Assembly (NCBI RefSeq): GCF_900091465.1
Contig: NZ_FMHV01000002.1
Location: forward strand, 3,410,001 to 3,474,000
DNA: 64,000 bases
Source of the DNA: Micromonospora rhizosphaerae
Lineage (GTDB): Bacteria > Actinomycetota > Actinomycetes > Mycobacteriales > Micromonosporaceae
Direction of reading: 5' to 3'
Under the pieces are notes generated by a model. The model was not told where the DNA came from, did not search any database, and was given only the letters and a program-made list of their open reading frames with translations. Numbering within the stretch: the first letter of the stretch is position 1; each line of letters begins with the position of its first letter. Shown here piece after piece: positions 1 through 9,579 of this stretch. The translations under genes and the position numbers were made by a program.

Positions 1-1
1 G

Positions 2-2119
2 CCCGGCATCCAGGAGCACCTCGTCGGGATCACCGCCAATCCCATGATCCAGGCCGAGGCCTCGAAGATCGCGGAGTTCACCTCGGCCGCATTTCTCTGG
101 AACCCGGCAACCTACGACCCGGCGACCGCGTGGATCGCGGCGTTGCAGGACCTCGGCGGCACGGCATGGCCAGCGCTGCGAGTCTTCGCCGAAAACAACT
201 ACTCGTCGAACATCGACCCCGTGGAGTCCCCGCGCCTCACGCCGTTGATCGACGAGTTCTGGTCGGCCTATCAGAGCGGCTCCGGCCTCGACGCCGCTGC
301 CGCCAGCATTGCTGACTATTTCGGCGAAATGGCGGCGGCCCCCGCCACGTTGCGCTCCGAACTGCACAACGCGGCATTTCTCGACGAGGTCGAACCGTGG
401 CTGAACAAGCTCGGCCTCTACGGTCAGGCGGGACAGCGGGCGGTGCTGATGCTGCTGGCACAGCGAGCCGGCGACGGCACGACGGCCTGGGCGCAGCGAC
501 AGGCCTTCGACGCGGTACGCCGGCAGGCTGCCGCGGTCAGCCAGAGTGTGGCGCCGAATGTCATGCCGCCGTTCCTCGAGCGTGCCGCGGCGACCAGCGA
601 TCGCTGGCTCGGCACCGGTGAGGGCCGGGCCAGCGGCACCACGTCAATGGGCCAGTGGCAGGCCAATTCGCCCGCGAACATGGTTGATGGCGACCTGTCG
701 ACGTACTACTGGAGCAACCGGGCGGCGAACCCCGGTGACTCCGTCGGCGTCGACCTCGGATCCGTCGCGGAAATCGGCAAGATCGACCTCTACATGAGCA
801 AGCCCACGAGTCCCACCGATTACGTCCGCCGCGGCGTGCTGGAGTTTTCCGCCGACGGTTCCACCTGGACTCCGATCGCCAGCTACGTCGACCAACCGGA
901 GATCCACGCAACCGTTCCGGCGGGCACCAGGGCGAGATATGTCCGGATGCGTGCGACGGCGGCGCAGGGCACCTGGGTGGTGGTCCGAGAGTTCGAGGTC
1001 GCCTTGGTCGGCGGCACCACTCTCACTGCGTCCGGCGCTCCGGCGGCGGCCGCCGGGTCCAGTCTCGGCGAAGCCGTCGACGGGGACGCCGGCAGTGCCT
1101 ATGTCGCCGGGCGGAAGCCGCAGTCCGGCGAGTCACTGCAGGTCCTCCTGTCCCAGAGCCGCCCGCTCGACCAGGTGGTGGTCCTGCAGTCGGGCAGCAG
1201 CGTGGCCACGGCTGCCGTGCAGGTGCGTTCGTCCGACGGCAGTTGGGCCACCATCGGTGAACTGTCGGGCGGTTACACCCAGCTCAGCGCAGGCGGCGTG
1301 AAGACCGACGCTATCCGCCTGGCCTGGCGGGAGGGATCCCCGGCGCCGCAGATCAACGAGCTGATCCCATGGTTTGCCGACGCCCCGCTCGCCGACCTGA
1401 GCGTCGCACCGGCGACCGCGGACGCCGAGGCCGGTGGTCAACCCGCGACCGCGGCCGTGCACCTCGCCGCGACGCGCGCCGTGAACGTCGCCGGCACCCT
1501 CACCGTCACCACTCCTGCCGGCCTGGTCGCGCAGCCCGCGAGCCAGGCCATCACTCTCCTGCGCGGGCAGGACCAGAGCATCACCGTCAAGGTGACGGCC
1601 CCCGCCGGTACGCCCACCGGATCGTACGACGCGCCGATCACCTTCACCGCCAGCAGCGGCGAACGGGTCAGCGGGGCGCTGACCGTCAACGTCTACCCGA
1701 AGACCAGCACCACCAACGTCGCCCTCGCCGCGAACGGTGCGACGGCAACGGCGTCGAGCACTGAGGAGGAGCTTGGGCAGTTCACCCCCGATCACGCCAT
1801 TGACGGAGATGCCTCCACCCGCTGGTCGTCGAACCACACGGACAACGAGTGGCTGCGGGTGGAGCTGAAGCAACCCCAGCGGATCGGCAAGATCGTGCTG
1901 CGCTGGGAGGCGGCCTACGGCAAGGCGTACCGGATCGAAACCTCGCCGGACGGCACGACCTGGACTGCCGCGGCGGCCGTGACGGCGGGGGACGGGGGCG
2001 AAGACGTCCTGCGCTTCGACGCATTTGCGGCAAAGTTCGTGCGTATGCAGGGCGTGCAGCGCGGCACGGGGTACGGCTACTCGCTCTACGAGATGGAGAT
2101 CTATCCGATCGCGCCCTGA
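2..2119 (+). CDS. GH84-like beta-N-acetylhexosaminidase with CBM32/discoidin modules (5' end outside window)
   Basis: The reading frame is open from base 2, so the N-terminus and the catalytic barrel lie upstream of the window. The first visible codons, including the run NPMIQAEASK, and the helical segment that follows (about the first 200 residues) match the part that follows the catalytic barrel in GH84 hyaluronidase/O-GlcNAcase-type enzymes. After that come a CBM32/F5-8C domain (about 205-320), a second degenerate discoidin-like domain (about 335-445), a NEW3-type beta domain (about 455-545) and a final CBM32 (about 555-690). It is probably secreted and acts on GlcNAc-containing glycans. 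It ends only 15 bases from the convergent repressor gene and need not belong to the rhamnose locus. The family call rests on the C-terminal half only. Confidence 0.75.
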   Translation, partial: PGIQEHLVGITANPMIQAEASKIAEFTSAAFLWNPATYDPATAWIAALQDLGGTAWPALRVFAENNYSSNIDPVESPRLTPLIDEFWSAYQSGSGLDAAAASIADYFGEMAAAPATLRSELHNAAFLDEVEPWLNKLGLYGQAGQRAVLMLLAQRAGDGTTAWAQRQAFDAVRRQAAAVSQSVAPNVMPPFLERAAATSDRWLGTGEGRASGTTSMGQWQANSPANMVDGDLSTYYWSNRAANPGDSVGVDLGSVAEIGKIDLYMSKPTSPTDYVRRGVLEFSADGSTWTPIASYVDQPEIHATVPAGTRARYVRMRATAAQGTWVVVREFEVALVGGTTLTASGAPAAAAGSSLGEAVDGDAGSAYVAGRKPQSGESLQVLLSQSRPLDQVVVLQSGSSVATAAVQVRSSDGSWATIGELSGGYTQLSAGGVKTDAIRLAWREGSPAPQINELIPWFADAPLADLSVAPATADAEAGGQPATAAVHLAATRAVNVAGTLTVTTPAGLVAQPASQAITLLRGQDQSITVKVTAPAGTPTGSYDAPITFTASSGERVSGALTVNVYPKTSTTNVALAANGATATASSTEEELGQFTPDHAIDGDASTRWSSNHTDNEWLRVELKQPQRIGKIVLRWEAAYGKAYRIETSPDGTTWTAAAAVTAGDGGEDVLRFDAFAAKFVRMQGVQRGTGYGYSLYEMEIYPIAP

Positions 2120-2134
2120 TGCGGCAGGAACAAT

Positions 2135-3217
2135 CTACGCGGAGCCTCGGGTGGCTGTGCCGGCCTCGCGGATGGGTAGGCGGTGCCGCGACCGCCGGCC
2201 GATCTTCTGGTCGCTCGAATCGCGTACGACCAGCTCCGGATCGAAGACGACCTGGCGGTGCAGGTGGCTGCTGTCCTCCGTCGCCTCCTCGATGAGCAGC
2301 TCCGCGGCGGTCCGCCCGAGCAACTGCCGGGGCTGGCGAACCGAGGACAGCGGCACTGCGGCGGCGGCGGCGAATTCGATGTCGTCGTAGCCGACGATGG
2401 CCAGGTCGTGCGGAACCCGCACGCCGCGGCGGGTCATCTCCTGAAGCACGCCGAGTGCGAGCAGGTCGTTGGCGCAGAACACCGCGGTCGGTCTGGGCAT
2501 TGTCCCGGCGAGGCGGGCGGCGGCGTCCCGGCCGGCGGCGACGTTGAGGGCGCTGGTTTCGATGATGTGCAACTCGCCAGGGTCCCGGCCGGCGGCCCGC
2601 ATCGCCTGGAGGGCGCCCTGCTGTCGCTCCTGAACCTGCCGGGTGGTGAAGGGTCCGCCGACGAATGCGAGGTGTGTGTGTCCCTGCGCGAGCAGGTGTC
2701 CCACCGCGAGCTCACCGCCGAGGACGTCGTTCACGGCAACAGAGCACTGCGTGTCGTCGGTCGCCCGGCGGTCGAGCAGCACGATGGGTGTGCCGCGCTT
2801 GCGCAGCTGCTCCAAGCGCTGGTTGGTCGCGGTCACGGGGGTGATCAGGATTCCCTGCACCCGCTGCTCCTCGAGGAGATCGAGGTAGCGGGACTCCTTG
2901 GCGGGGTCGTCATCGCTGTTGCACAGGATGACCGCGAGACCGGCGTCGTTGGCGCTGTCCTCCACGCCGCGGGCGACGTCGGTGAAGAACGGGTTGGCCA
3001 CGTCGAGGACCACGAGGCCGATCGTGCGGCTGTGACCGGCGCGCAGCTGTCGAGCCGACTCGTTGCGGACGAAGCCGAGTTGGCGGATCGCGTCGAGGAC
3101 TCTGCGACGGGTTGCTTCGGCCACGATGTCGGGTCGGTTGAGGACGTTGGAGACAGTGCCGACGGAGACGCCGGCCATGCTGGCGACCTCACGGATGCTC
3201 GCTGGGGGTCGGTTCAC
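2135..3217 (-). CDS. LacI-family transcriptional repressor, probable rhamnose-locus regulator
   Basis: This 360-residue protein has an N-terminal LacI helix-turn-helix (about residues 7-27, containing VSVGTVSNVLNRP), a hinge helix (ESARQLRAGHSRTIG) and a periplasmic-binding-protein-like effector domain from about residue 62. The length is normal, with a somewhat long basic tail. The gene is divergent from the sugar ABC importer, with a 212-base gap that holds a promoter and a LacI-type operator. The same operator half occurs in front of three more units in the locus. I infer that it represses import, rhamnosidase and catabolic genes until L-rhamnose or a derivative binds. The effector cannot be read from the sequence. 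Confidence 0.9.
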   Translation of the reverse strand: MNRPPASIREVASMAGVSVGTVSNVLNRPDIVAEATRRRVLDAIRQLGFVRNESARQLRAGHSRTIGLVVLDVANPFFTDVARGVEDSANDAGLAVILCNSDDDPAKESRYLDLLEEQRVQGILITPVTATNQRLEQLRKRGTPIVLLDRRATDDTQCSVAVNDVLGGELAVGHLLAQGHTHLAFVGGPFTTRQVQERQQGALQAMRAAGRDPGELHIIETSALNVAAGRDAAARLAGTMPRPTAVFCANDLLALGVLQEMTRRGVRVPHDLAIVGYDDIEFAAAAAVPLSSVRQPRQLLGRTAAELLIEEATEDSSHLHRQVVFDPELVVRDSSDQKIGRRSRHRLPIREAGTATRGSA

Positions 3218-3336
3218 GTAGTCCTCGTTTCGTTGGCGCCGGCCGCTTCCGGGCCAACCGTTGGTGTTGATTCAAATGCGTTGATCAGATGACGCCCCCG
3301 TTTCCAGTCGATGTCAGAGCGATGACGACGTGACTC

Positions 3337-3366
3337 TTGACACCTGCCGGACGGCGGCTCTAGCTT
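3337..3366 (+). promoter_or_regulatory. Putative promoter of the ABC importer operon
   Basis: A perfect -35 hexamer TTGACA lies at 3337-3342 and a weak -10 TAGCTT at 3361-3366, with an 18-base spacer. The predicted transcription start near 3373 puts the operator at 3383 just downstream, a position suited to repression. A partial CRP-like arrangement (GTGA, six bases, ACAC at 3330-3343) overlaps the -35 but has one half-site mismatch. Confidence 0.45.
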
Positions 3367-3382
3367 CGCAGTGTAGCCATGG

Positions 3383-3396
3383 TTGAAACGATTCAC
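3383..3396 (+). promoter_or_regulatory. LacI-type operator O1
   Basis: TTGAAACGATTCAC is an imperfect version of the LacI-family palindrome TTGAAACGTTTCAA. The left half is exact and the right half matches 4 of 6. It lies between the divergent repressor and importer genes and could serve both. The left half is identical in the sites at 7113, 25855 and 29902. Confidence 0.7.
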
Positions 3397-3429
3397 CACC
3401 GCCCCGACACGCTGGTTGGAGCCCGCCGA

Positions 3430-4968
3430 ATGAGCCCTACAGTGGACAGCTCCCAGGCGCCCGTGCTGGAGGTTACCCGCCTCACCGTCGAGTTCCCGGG
3501 GGTCCGCGCACTCGACGGTGTCGACCTCGAGATCCGTGCCGGCGAGGTGCACGCCCTGGTCGGGGAGAACGGTGCCGGCAAGTCGACCCTGTTGAAGGTC
3601 CTCGGCGGGGTCTACACACCCAGCGCCGGCACCGTCCGGCTGCGCGGCGACATCTACGCGCCGCGCCGGCCCAGCGATGCGCACGCCCACGGCATCGCCG
3701 TGATCTACCAGGAGTTCACGCTCTTCCCCGAGCTCACCGTCGCCGAGAACGTCTACGCGGGACGCGAGCCGCACTCCCGGTGGTCTCGCGGGATCCGGTA
3801 CGGGGAGATGCGCGCCGGATGCCGGCGACTGTTCGGCACCCTCGGCGTCGACATCGATCCCGACGCCCGGGTGGCCGACCTCAGCGTCTCCGAGCAGCAG
3901 CTCGTCGAGATCGCCAAGGCGCTCGGCACCGACGGTCAGGTCATCGTCATGGACGAGCCGACCGCGGCACTGTCCAAGGAAGAGGTGGAGCGGCTGCTCG
4001 ACGTGGTCCGCCGCCTCCGCGACGAGGGCCGCTCGGTGATCTACGTGAGCCACCGGCTGGAGGAGGTGTTCGCCGTCGCCGACCGGGCTACCGTCCTTCG
4101 CGACGGGCGCCTCGTCCGTACCCTCGACATAACGGCGACCGGCGAGGACGAGCTCGTCCGGCTCATGGTCGGGCGCGACATCGACGCGGTCTTCCACCGT
4201 GACACGGTCGCGGAGGGCAGGGTCGTCCTGCGCCTGGTCGGCGTGAGCGCCGGCCGGCACTTGCGCGACGTCAGCCTCGAGGTACGGGCGGGGGAGGTCG
4301 TCGGCATCGGTGGTGTGGCGGGTGCCGGGCAGGCCGAACTCACGCAGGCGGTCTTCGGCGCGCTGCCACTCCGCGCGGGGCACATGGAACTCGACGGCCG
4401 GCCCTTCGCTCCGTCGACGCCGGCGGATGCGCTCGCGGCGGGCGTCGGCTTCCTCCACGAGGACCGCAAGCGTGCGGGCATCCTGCCCGACCTGTCGGTG
4501 CGCCAGAACCTGACGGTGACGGTGCTGGACCGGCTCCGCCACGGGTTCGCTCGCCTGCTCTCCCGCCAGGCGGAGGAGAACACCTACACCGAGTACGGCA
4601 GCCGGCTGCGGGTCCGCTCCACGGGCCCGGACCAGCTCATCAGCGAGCTCTCCGGCGGCAACCAGCAAAAGGTGCTGCTGGCCCGGGCGCTCGCGCCGGG
4701 TGGACGGGTCCTGGTCCTCAACGAGCCCACCCGCGGCGTGGACATCGGCGCCAAGGCCGAGATCCATGCGCTCATCAACGAACTCACCGCCGCAGGTGCG
4801 GCAGTCATCATGGTCAGCAGCGACCTGCCGGAGCTGCTCGGCACGAGCGACCGCGTCGTGGTGCTGTCCAGAGGACGCATCGTCGGGGTGCTCGAGGGAG
4901 AAGACCGCACCGAGGAAAATGTCGTCGCCTGCGCGACCACGGGTCGCCGGATCGGAGTGGCCGCATGA
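3430..4968 (+). CDS. Sugar ABC importer ATPase (RhaT/RbsA type), probable rhamnose transporter
   Basis: The protein has 512 residues from the ATG at 3430. An earlier in-frame GTG at 3379 would overlap the operator and is rejected. Two fused nucleotide-binding domains are typical of the RbsA class. The first has Walker A GENGAGKS near residue 45 and a Walker B ending in MDEPTAAL. The second has the degenerate A loop [10 protein letters not shown] and an intact signature LSGGNQQK. It powers uptake with the two permeases and lipoprotein encoded next. Its ATGA overlaps the first permease start by 4 bases, so the genes are translationally coupled. Rhamnose as substrate is inferred from RhaI, RhaD and the kinase in the same regulon. 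Confidence 0.88.
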   Translation: MSPTVDSSQAPVLEVTRLTVEFPGVRALDGVDLEIRAGEVHALVGENGAGKSTLLKVLGGVYTPSAGTVRLRGDIYAPRRPSDAHAHGIAVIYQEFTLFPELTVAENVYAGREPHSRWSRGIRYGEMRAGCRRLFGTLGVDIDPDARVADLSVSEQQLVEIAKALGTDGQVIVMDEPTAALSKEEVERLLDVVRRLRDEGRSVIYVSHRLEEVFAVADRATVLRDGRLVRTLDITATGEDELVRLMVGRDIDAVFHRDTVAEGRVVLRLVGVSAGRHLRDVSLEVRAGEVVGIGGVAGAGQAELTQAVFGALPLRAGHMELDGRPFAPSTPADALAAGVGFLHEDRKRAGILPDLSVRQNLTVTVLDRLRHGFARLLSRQAEENTYTEYGSRLRVRSTGPDQLISELSGGNQQKVLLARALAPGGRVLVLNEPTRGVDIGAKAEIHALINELTAAGAAVIMVSSDLPELLGTSDRVVVLSRGRIVGVLEGEDRTEENVVACATTGRRIGVAA

Positions 4969-5993
4969 CCACCGCCGCCCCCGAGCGGGGCACCCCAGCC
5001 GCCCTTCGCGAGCGGCGCGCCCGCGGCGCCGACCCGAGGTCCCGCCTCAGCCGAGCGATCGAGAGGGCGCCGCTCGCGGTGCCGCTGGTGCTCATCGCTG
5101 TCGTCCTCACCGTGGCGACCGACCGGTTCCTCAGCGTCGACAACGTCACCAACGTCATCGTCGCCGCCGGGATCGTCGCGATCCCCGGTATGGCGATGAC
5201 GCTCTGCATCGCGATGGGGGAGTTCGACCTCTCCGTCGGCTCCACGGTCTCGCTGACCGGGGCGGTCGCCTGTACGTGGATCGTTGGCGGCCACTCCGCG
5301 GGCCTGGCCATGGTGGTCGGCCTCATGGTCGGCGCGGCGGTGGGACTGCTCAACGGCCTCGTCGTCACGAAGCTCGGCGTGACCCCGTTCATCGCGACGC
5401 TGGCGACGCTGGTCATCGTCCGCGGCGTCTCCCTCGCCTACACCGGCGGCCGGGACGTCATCGTCAGCTCGTCCACCCTGAAGTTCCTCGCCGCCGGACG
5501 TGTGGCCGGCGTACCGATGCCGGTGGTGCTCACCGCGGTGACCGCGCTCGTCGCGTGGTGGGTGGTCAACCGCACCCGCTTCGGACGGTGGGTCTGCGCG
5601 ATCGGCTCGAACCGGGAGGCCGCGCGCATGTCCGGCTTGCCTGTCGACCGGGTACGGACCGCTGTCTACGTCATGGTCGGTGTCGCCGGGGGCATCTGGG
5701 GCCTGCTCATCTCGAGCCAGTTGCAGAAGGGGTCGGGGCAACTCGGCCTCGGCTTCGAACTCGACGCGATCACGATCGTGGTGATCGGCGGCACCAGCCT
5801 GCTCGGCGGACGGGCGTCGGTCGTCGGCACGCTGCTCGGGGCGGTGCTCATCGAGACGATTCGCAACGGCCTCAACCTGCTCAACACCCCACCCGCCTAC
5901 CAGCGCATCAGCATCGGCCTGCTGCTCGTCGTCGCCCTGACGATCCAGGCTCTGCGTCGCAACACCCCCGCGGAGGCCCTCGATGACGTCTGA
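4965..5993 (+). CDS. Sugar ABC importer permease 1 (RhaP-like)
   Basis: This 342-residue membrane protein belongs to the BPD_transp_2 (RbsC-type) permease family. It has several hydrophobic helices from about residue 35 and the conserved GEFDLSVGS loop near residue 85. The cytoplasmic N-terminus is Arg-rich. It overlaps the ATPase gene by 4 bases and permease 2 by 11 bases. Two different permeases with one double ATPase and one binding lipoprotein is the arrangement known for rhamnose importers (RhaSTPQ), which supports a heterodimeric channel. Confidence 0.85.
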   Translation: MTTAAPERGTPAALRERRARGADPRSRLSRAIERAPLAVPLVLIAVVLTVATDRFLSVDNVTNVIVAAGIVAIPGMAMTLCIAMGEFDLSVGSTVSLTGAVACTWIVGGHSAGLAMVVGLMVGAAVGLLNGLVVTKLGVTPFIATLATLVIVRGVSLAYTGGRDVIVSSSTLKFLAAGRVAGVPMPVVLTAVTALVAWWVVNRTRFGRWVCAIGSNREAARMSGLPVDRVRTAVYVMVGVAGGIWGLLISSQLQKGSGQLGLGFELDAITIVVIGGTSLLGGRASVVGTLLGAVLIETIRNGLNLLNTPPAYQRISIGLLLVVALTIQALRRNTPAEALDDV

Positions 5994-7068
5994 CACCGCC
6001 CTGCCGCCGGCTCCCGGCGCCCAGGCACCCGCCCCGGCCACCGGGACCCAGCGCCGGTGGGTCCGCCAGCACAGCATCGGTGCGCTCTGGGAGACGTGGG
6101 GGATCACCGCCGTCCTCGTCATCCTGCTGGCCGCCTCGCCGCTGCTGTCGTCCGACTTCCTGACCGTCGCCAACTTCCAGTCAGTGCTGCGCGAGAGCGC
6201 GTACCTGGGGATCGTCGCCGCGGCCATGACGCTCGCGGTCATGAACGGCACGTTCGACCTTTCGGTCGGTGGTCAGCTCGCGCTGGTCTCGGTGACGACC
6301 CTGATGGGCTACGCGGCCGGCGGCACCGGGCTCGCCGTGGTGGTCGCACTGCTCACCGGGGTGGCGTGCGGAGCGGTCAACGGGGCGCTGGTGACCGCCA
6401 TGCGCGTGCCGCCGTTCGTCGCCACGCTCGGCATGCTGTTCGTCTTCCGGGGCATTGCCTACGTCCTCACCCAGCACGGTCCCAAGACGTTGCCCTACAG
6501 CGAGATCGGATCGCCGTTCGTGAAGATCGGCGGGCTGAACATCGCCGGCATCCCGTTGCCGTTTCTGATCATGGTGGCCTGCTACGGCGTGACCTGGGTG
6601 CTGTTGCGGCGTACCGCCACGGGCCGGCGGATCGTGGCGTTCGGCTCTTCGCCGGAGGCCGCGAGGTTCTGCGGCATCTCGGTGCACCGCATCCGGATGT
6701 TCATCTTCGTCGTCATCGGATTCAGCGTCGGTATCGCGGCGCTGACCTACATCAGTCGGGTATGGACGGCCGACGGCGCCGCCCAGGACGGCTTCGAGCT
6801 GCGCGTCATCGCCGCCGTCGTACTCGGGGGCACCAGCCTCAAGGGTGGCAAGGGCACGCTGATCGGCACCTTCTCGGCGGTGCTGCTGGTCGGCGTCCTC
6901 AACGACCTGCTGGTCAGCCGCGGCGTCGACGCCTCCTACCAGCGCGTGGTGCTCGGCTGCGTGCTCATCACCGCGCTCGCCATCGACGGTTTTCGTACGC
7001 GGTTCGCCGTACCCGGATCGTTCGCCCGACTGCTGCCGACCCAGCGCCGGGAGGCGCCGGCGCCCTGA
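5983..7068 (+). CDS. Sugar ABC importer permease 2 (RhaQ-like)
   Basis: This 361-residue protein is homologous to the preceding permease. It repeats the [11 protein letters not shown] loop near residue 87 and the [13 protein letters not shown] motif near residue 280, which corresponds to [11 protein letters not shown] in permease 1. A Pro/Ala-rich cytoplasmic N-terminus of about 30 residues precedes the first membrane helix. It begins inside the end of permease 1, which suggests coupled synthesis of the two halves of the channel. No obvious hairpin follows it. The next gene has its own operator-like site. Confidence 0.85.
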   Translation: MTSDTALPPAPGAQAPAPATGTQRRWVRQHSIGALWETWGITAVLVILLAASPLLSSDFLTVANFQSVLRESAYLGIVAAAMTLAVMNGTFDLSVGGQLALVSVTTLMGYAAGGTGLAVVVALLTGVACGAVNGALVTAMRVPPFVATLGMLFVFRGIAYVLTQHGPKTLPYSEIGSPFVKIGGLNIAGIPLPFLIMVACYGVTWVLLRRTATGRRIVAFGSSPEAARFCGISVHRIRMFIFVVIGFSVGIAALTYISRVWTADGAAQDGFELRVIAAVVLGGTSLKGGKGTLIGTFSAVLLVGVLNDLLVSRGVDASYQRVVLGCVLITALAIDGFRTRFAVPGSFARLLPTQRREAPAP

Positions 7069-7112
7069 CTGCAACACCCGACCCACAACAGAACAGAACG
7101 AGTCACCAGTAG

Positions 7113-7126
7113 TTGAAACGTCTCAG
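7113..7126 (+). promoter_or_regulatory. LacI-type operator O2
   Basis: TTGAAACGTCTCAG lies 52 bases before the binding-lipoprotein start. The left half is identical to O1, and the right half matches the ideal palindrome at 4 of 6. It suggests that the abundant binding protein, and perhaps the genes after it, has its own regulated promoter in addition to read-through. Confidence 0.65.
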
Positions 7127-7177
7127 CTTCCACCGTCCGCTGCGGCGACGCACGCGGGCACCTTCGAAGGAGGAACC

Positions 7178-8167
7178 GTGCGCACCAACCTCTCCACTCT
7201 GGCCATCGCCGGGGTGCTCGCCCTTGGCCTGACAGCGTGCTCGGACTCAACGACCGCCGAGGGTGGCAAGCCCTCCGGCGCAGCTGGCGGCGATGTCACC
7301 GTCGGCTTCTCGGTGTACGACATGCAGTACGAGTTCTTCCAGAAGATGGAAAAGGGCACCCGTGAAGCCGTCGAGGCGAAGGGCTGGAAGTTCAAGCTCC
7401 ACGACGAAAAGAGCGACGAGAACGAGATGGTGACCGGCGCCCAGGCGCTGCTCGACCAGGGCGTCGACGTCCTCATCATCAGCCCGTTCAAGCCCGACGC
7501 GCTCGGCCCGATCGTCGCCAAGGCCAAGCAGAAGCAGATCCCGGTCATCATCGACGACATTGGTGGGGGCGGCACCCCGTACGACGCCATTGTGATCTCG
7601 GACAACGCCGACGGCGGTAAGCAGGCCGCGGACTACATGGCCCAGCAGATCGCGGCCAACGGCGCCAAGAGCAAGAAGGTCGTCTCGATCACCTGTGAGC
7701 CCTCGGCCGTGTACGCGGCCCGGCGTAACCAGGCGTTCGACGAGCAGATCAAGGCCAAGGGCTTCCAGGTCGTCACCGAGCTCTCCGGCAACTCCAAGGC
7801 GGAAGAGGCGTACAAGATCATGAAGGACGCCCTCGCCAAGGACCCGGACGTCACCGGCGTCTTCGCCTGCAACGACCCGATGGGCGTCGCCGCCGCCAAC
7901 GCGATCAAGGACGCGGGTAAGGATCCGGTCAAGGGCATCGTGACCGTCGGCTTCAACGCCGACCCCGAGGCGATCACCGCGATTGGCAAGGGCGGGCTGT
8001 CGGCCACCATCGCGCAGGACCCGGCGGGCATGGGGGCGAAGACCGTGGAACTCGCGGCGCAGGCCCTCGACGGCGGCAAGCTGACCTACGACGACGCGAC
8101 CAACCGCGAGGTGTTCCAGAAGGTCACGCTGGTGACCAAGGACAACGTCGCGCAGTTCGCGGGCTGA
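7178..8167 (+). CDS. Sugar-binding lipoprotein of the ABC importer (RhaS-like)
   Basis: The protein has 329 residues and starts at GTG behind a strong ribosome site (AAGGAGGA). The signal peptide ends in the lipobox LTAC near residue 21, so it is anchored to the outside of the membrane. The rest is a type I periplasmic-binding-protein fold (Peripla_BP_4) with the usual segments QALLDQGVDVLIISP, VFACNDPMGVAAANAI and VGFNADPEA. It delivers the sugar to the permeases encoded upstream. Rhamnose specificity is inferred from context. A GC-rich hairpin follows the stop codon. Confidence 0.87.
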   Translation: MRTNLSTLAIAGVLALGLTACSDSTTAEGGKPSGAAGGDVTVGFSVYDMQYEFFQKMEKGTREAVEAKGWKFKLHDEKSDENEMVTGAQALLDQGVDVLIISPFKPDALGPIVAKAKQKQIPVIIDDIGGGGTPYDAIVISDNADGGKQAADYMAQQIAANGAKSKKVVSITCEPSAVYAARRNQAFDEQIKAKGFQVVTELSGNSKAEEAYKIMKDALAKDPDVTGVFACNDPMGVAAANAIKDAGKDPVKGIVTVGFNADPEAITAIGKGGLSATIAQDPAGMGAKTVELAAQALDGGKLTYDDATNREVFQKVTLVTKDNVAQFAG

Positions 8168-8181
8168 CCCCCGCTCGACGC

Positions 8182-8215
8182 CGTCCCGGGGCGAGCCTGG
8201 CCCCGTCCCGGGACG
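8182..8215 (+). terminator. GC-rich hairpin after the binding-protein gene
   Basis: CGTCCCGGG (8182-8190) pairs perfectly with CCCGGGACG (8207-8215). An alternative inner stem CGGGGC/GCCCCG spans 8187-8205. No T-tract follows, so it may act as an attenuator or mRNA-stabilising structure that favours binding-protein expression over downstream genes rather than as a full terminator. Confidence 0.5.
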
Positions 8216-8343
8216 TCACCCCGATGAACCGCACCCCCATCCCGCCCTGTTGCTCCATCGCCCCCTGACCCGATGGCGCCGCTGGCACGCGGTCGCCGGG
8301 TAGCGCCTCTCCCTCCTCCTATTCCCCCCGAGGCAGGTATCCC

Positions 8344-9579
8344 GTGAGCACGCCCATCTCCCGCAAGAACTTCCTCCGCCTCGCCGGCGCGAGCGTCGGC
8401 GCCCTCGCCATCGACGGTGTTGTCGGCAGCCCCGCCGCAGCGCAGACCACGACCCAGCCGGCCCGCGAGCCGGGCGTCGAGTTCGTGGCCTACTACTTCC
8501 CCCAGTGGCACGCCGATCCCCGTAACGAGCAGTGGTTCGGGCCGGGGTGGAGCGAGTGGGAGGTGCTCAAGTCCGCCCGTCCGCGGTTCGCCGGGCACGA
8601 CCAGCCGAAGCGGCCGCTCTGGGGATACACCGACGAGAGCGACCCTGAGCAGATGGCTCGGCGTATCGACGCCGCTGCCAGCCACGGCCTCAACGCCTTC
8701 GTCTTCGACTGGTACTGGTACGACGGGCCCTTCCTCAACGGCGCCCTGGACCGTGGCTTTCTCCAGGCCGACAACCGAGACGAACTGAAGTTCGCGCTCA
8801 TGTGGGCCAACCACGACTGGTGGGACCTGTACCCGGCCAAGCGTCGGACCCTCTACGACACCCTCATGCCCGGCGCCACCGATCGCGCGGCGTTCGAGCG
8901 GGCCACGGATCACGTCATCACGAACTACATGCGCCACCCGGCCTACTGGCGGGCCGGCGGTAAGGCCTACTTCTCGATCTACGATATCGGGACCCTGCAG
9001 ACCGGGCTCGGCGGCCGGCCCGCGACGCGTGCAGCGCTCGATGACCTGCGGGCCCGTGCGGCTCGCGCCGGCGTCGGCGAACTGCACCTGAACGTCGTCG
9101 TCAACCAGTGGATGCCCGACATCAACGCGATGGTGGCGGAGCTGGGCTTCGACAGCATCACGCACTACACCTGGATCCACCACGAGTACGACCTGCTCAC
9201 CCAGATCGCCACGCCGTACGACACGGTCCGTGAGTCCGCCGCGCGCAGTTGGGAGCGGTTCGACGGCGACTTCGAGGCCCCGTACTTCCCGGTGGTGAGC
9301 ATGGGCTGGGATCCCAGCCCCCGGACCGCCCAGTCCGAGATCTACGAGCCCATCGGCTACCCCTTCACGCCGGTCTTCACCAAGAACACCCCCGGTGAAT
9401 TCCGCCAGGCGTTGCAGGCCGCGCGCGAGTTCGTGGCCAAGCCCGAGCACGAGCTGAAGATCGTCTCGATCAACGCCTGGAACGAGTGGACCGAGGGCAG
9501 CTACCTCGAGCCCGACGTGGAGCACGGCATGGCCTACCTCGACGCTCTTCGCACGGTCGCCCGGTCGGCGAGGGCCTGA
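8344..9579 (+). CDS. Secreted GH99-like (WbsX-family) glycosidase, copy 1
   Basis: The protein has 411 residues and starts at GTG after GAGG. The N-terminus SRKNFLRLAG is a Tat-like signal with RK in place of RR. The mature part is a GH99-like/WbsX alpha/beta barrel, with FYFPQWH-type and FDWYWYDG segments. Near the C-terminus NEWTEGSYLEP holds two glutamates three residues apart (E381, E384), the spacing of the catalytic pair in GH99 endo-mannosidases. This argues for a hydrolase rather than the glycosyltransferase name often given to WbsX. A GH43-like gene starts on its stop codon (TGATG). A paralogue lies at 11836. The substrate is unknown. Confidence 0.75.
   Translation: MSTPISRKNFLRLAGASVGALAIDGVVGSPAAAQTTTQPAREPGVEFVAYYFPQWHADPRNEQWFGPGWSEWEVLKSARPRFAGHDQPKRPLWGYTDESDPEQMARRIDAAASHGLNAFVFDWYWYDGPFLNGALDRGFLQADNRDELKFALMWANHDWWDLYPAKRRTLYDTLMPGATDRAAFERATDHVITNYMRHPAYWRAGGKAYFSIYDIGTLQTGLGGRPATRAALDDLRARAARAGVGELHLNVVVNQWMPDINAMVAELGFDSITHYTWIHHEYDLLTQIATPYDTVRESAARSWERFDGDFEAPYFPVVSMGWDPSPRTAQSEIYEPIGYPFTPVFTKNTPGEFRQALQAAREFVAKPEHELKIVSINAWNEWTEGSYLEPDVEHGMAYLDALRTVARSARA

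Noticed and set aside
3379..3429. Upstream in-frame start for the ABC ATPase
   Set aside because: It would translate through operator O1. The ATG at 3430 fits the normal length and has a purine-rich ribosome site.
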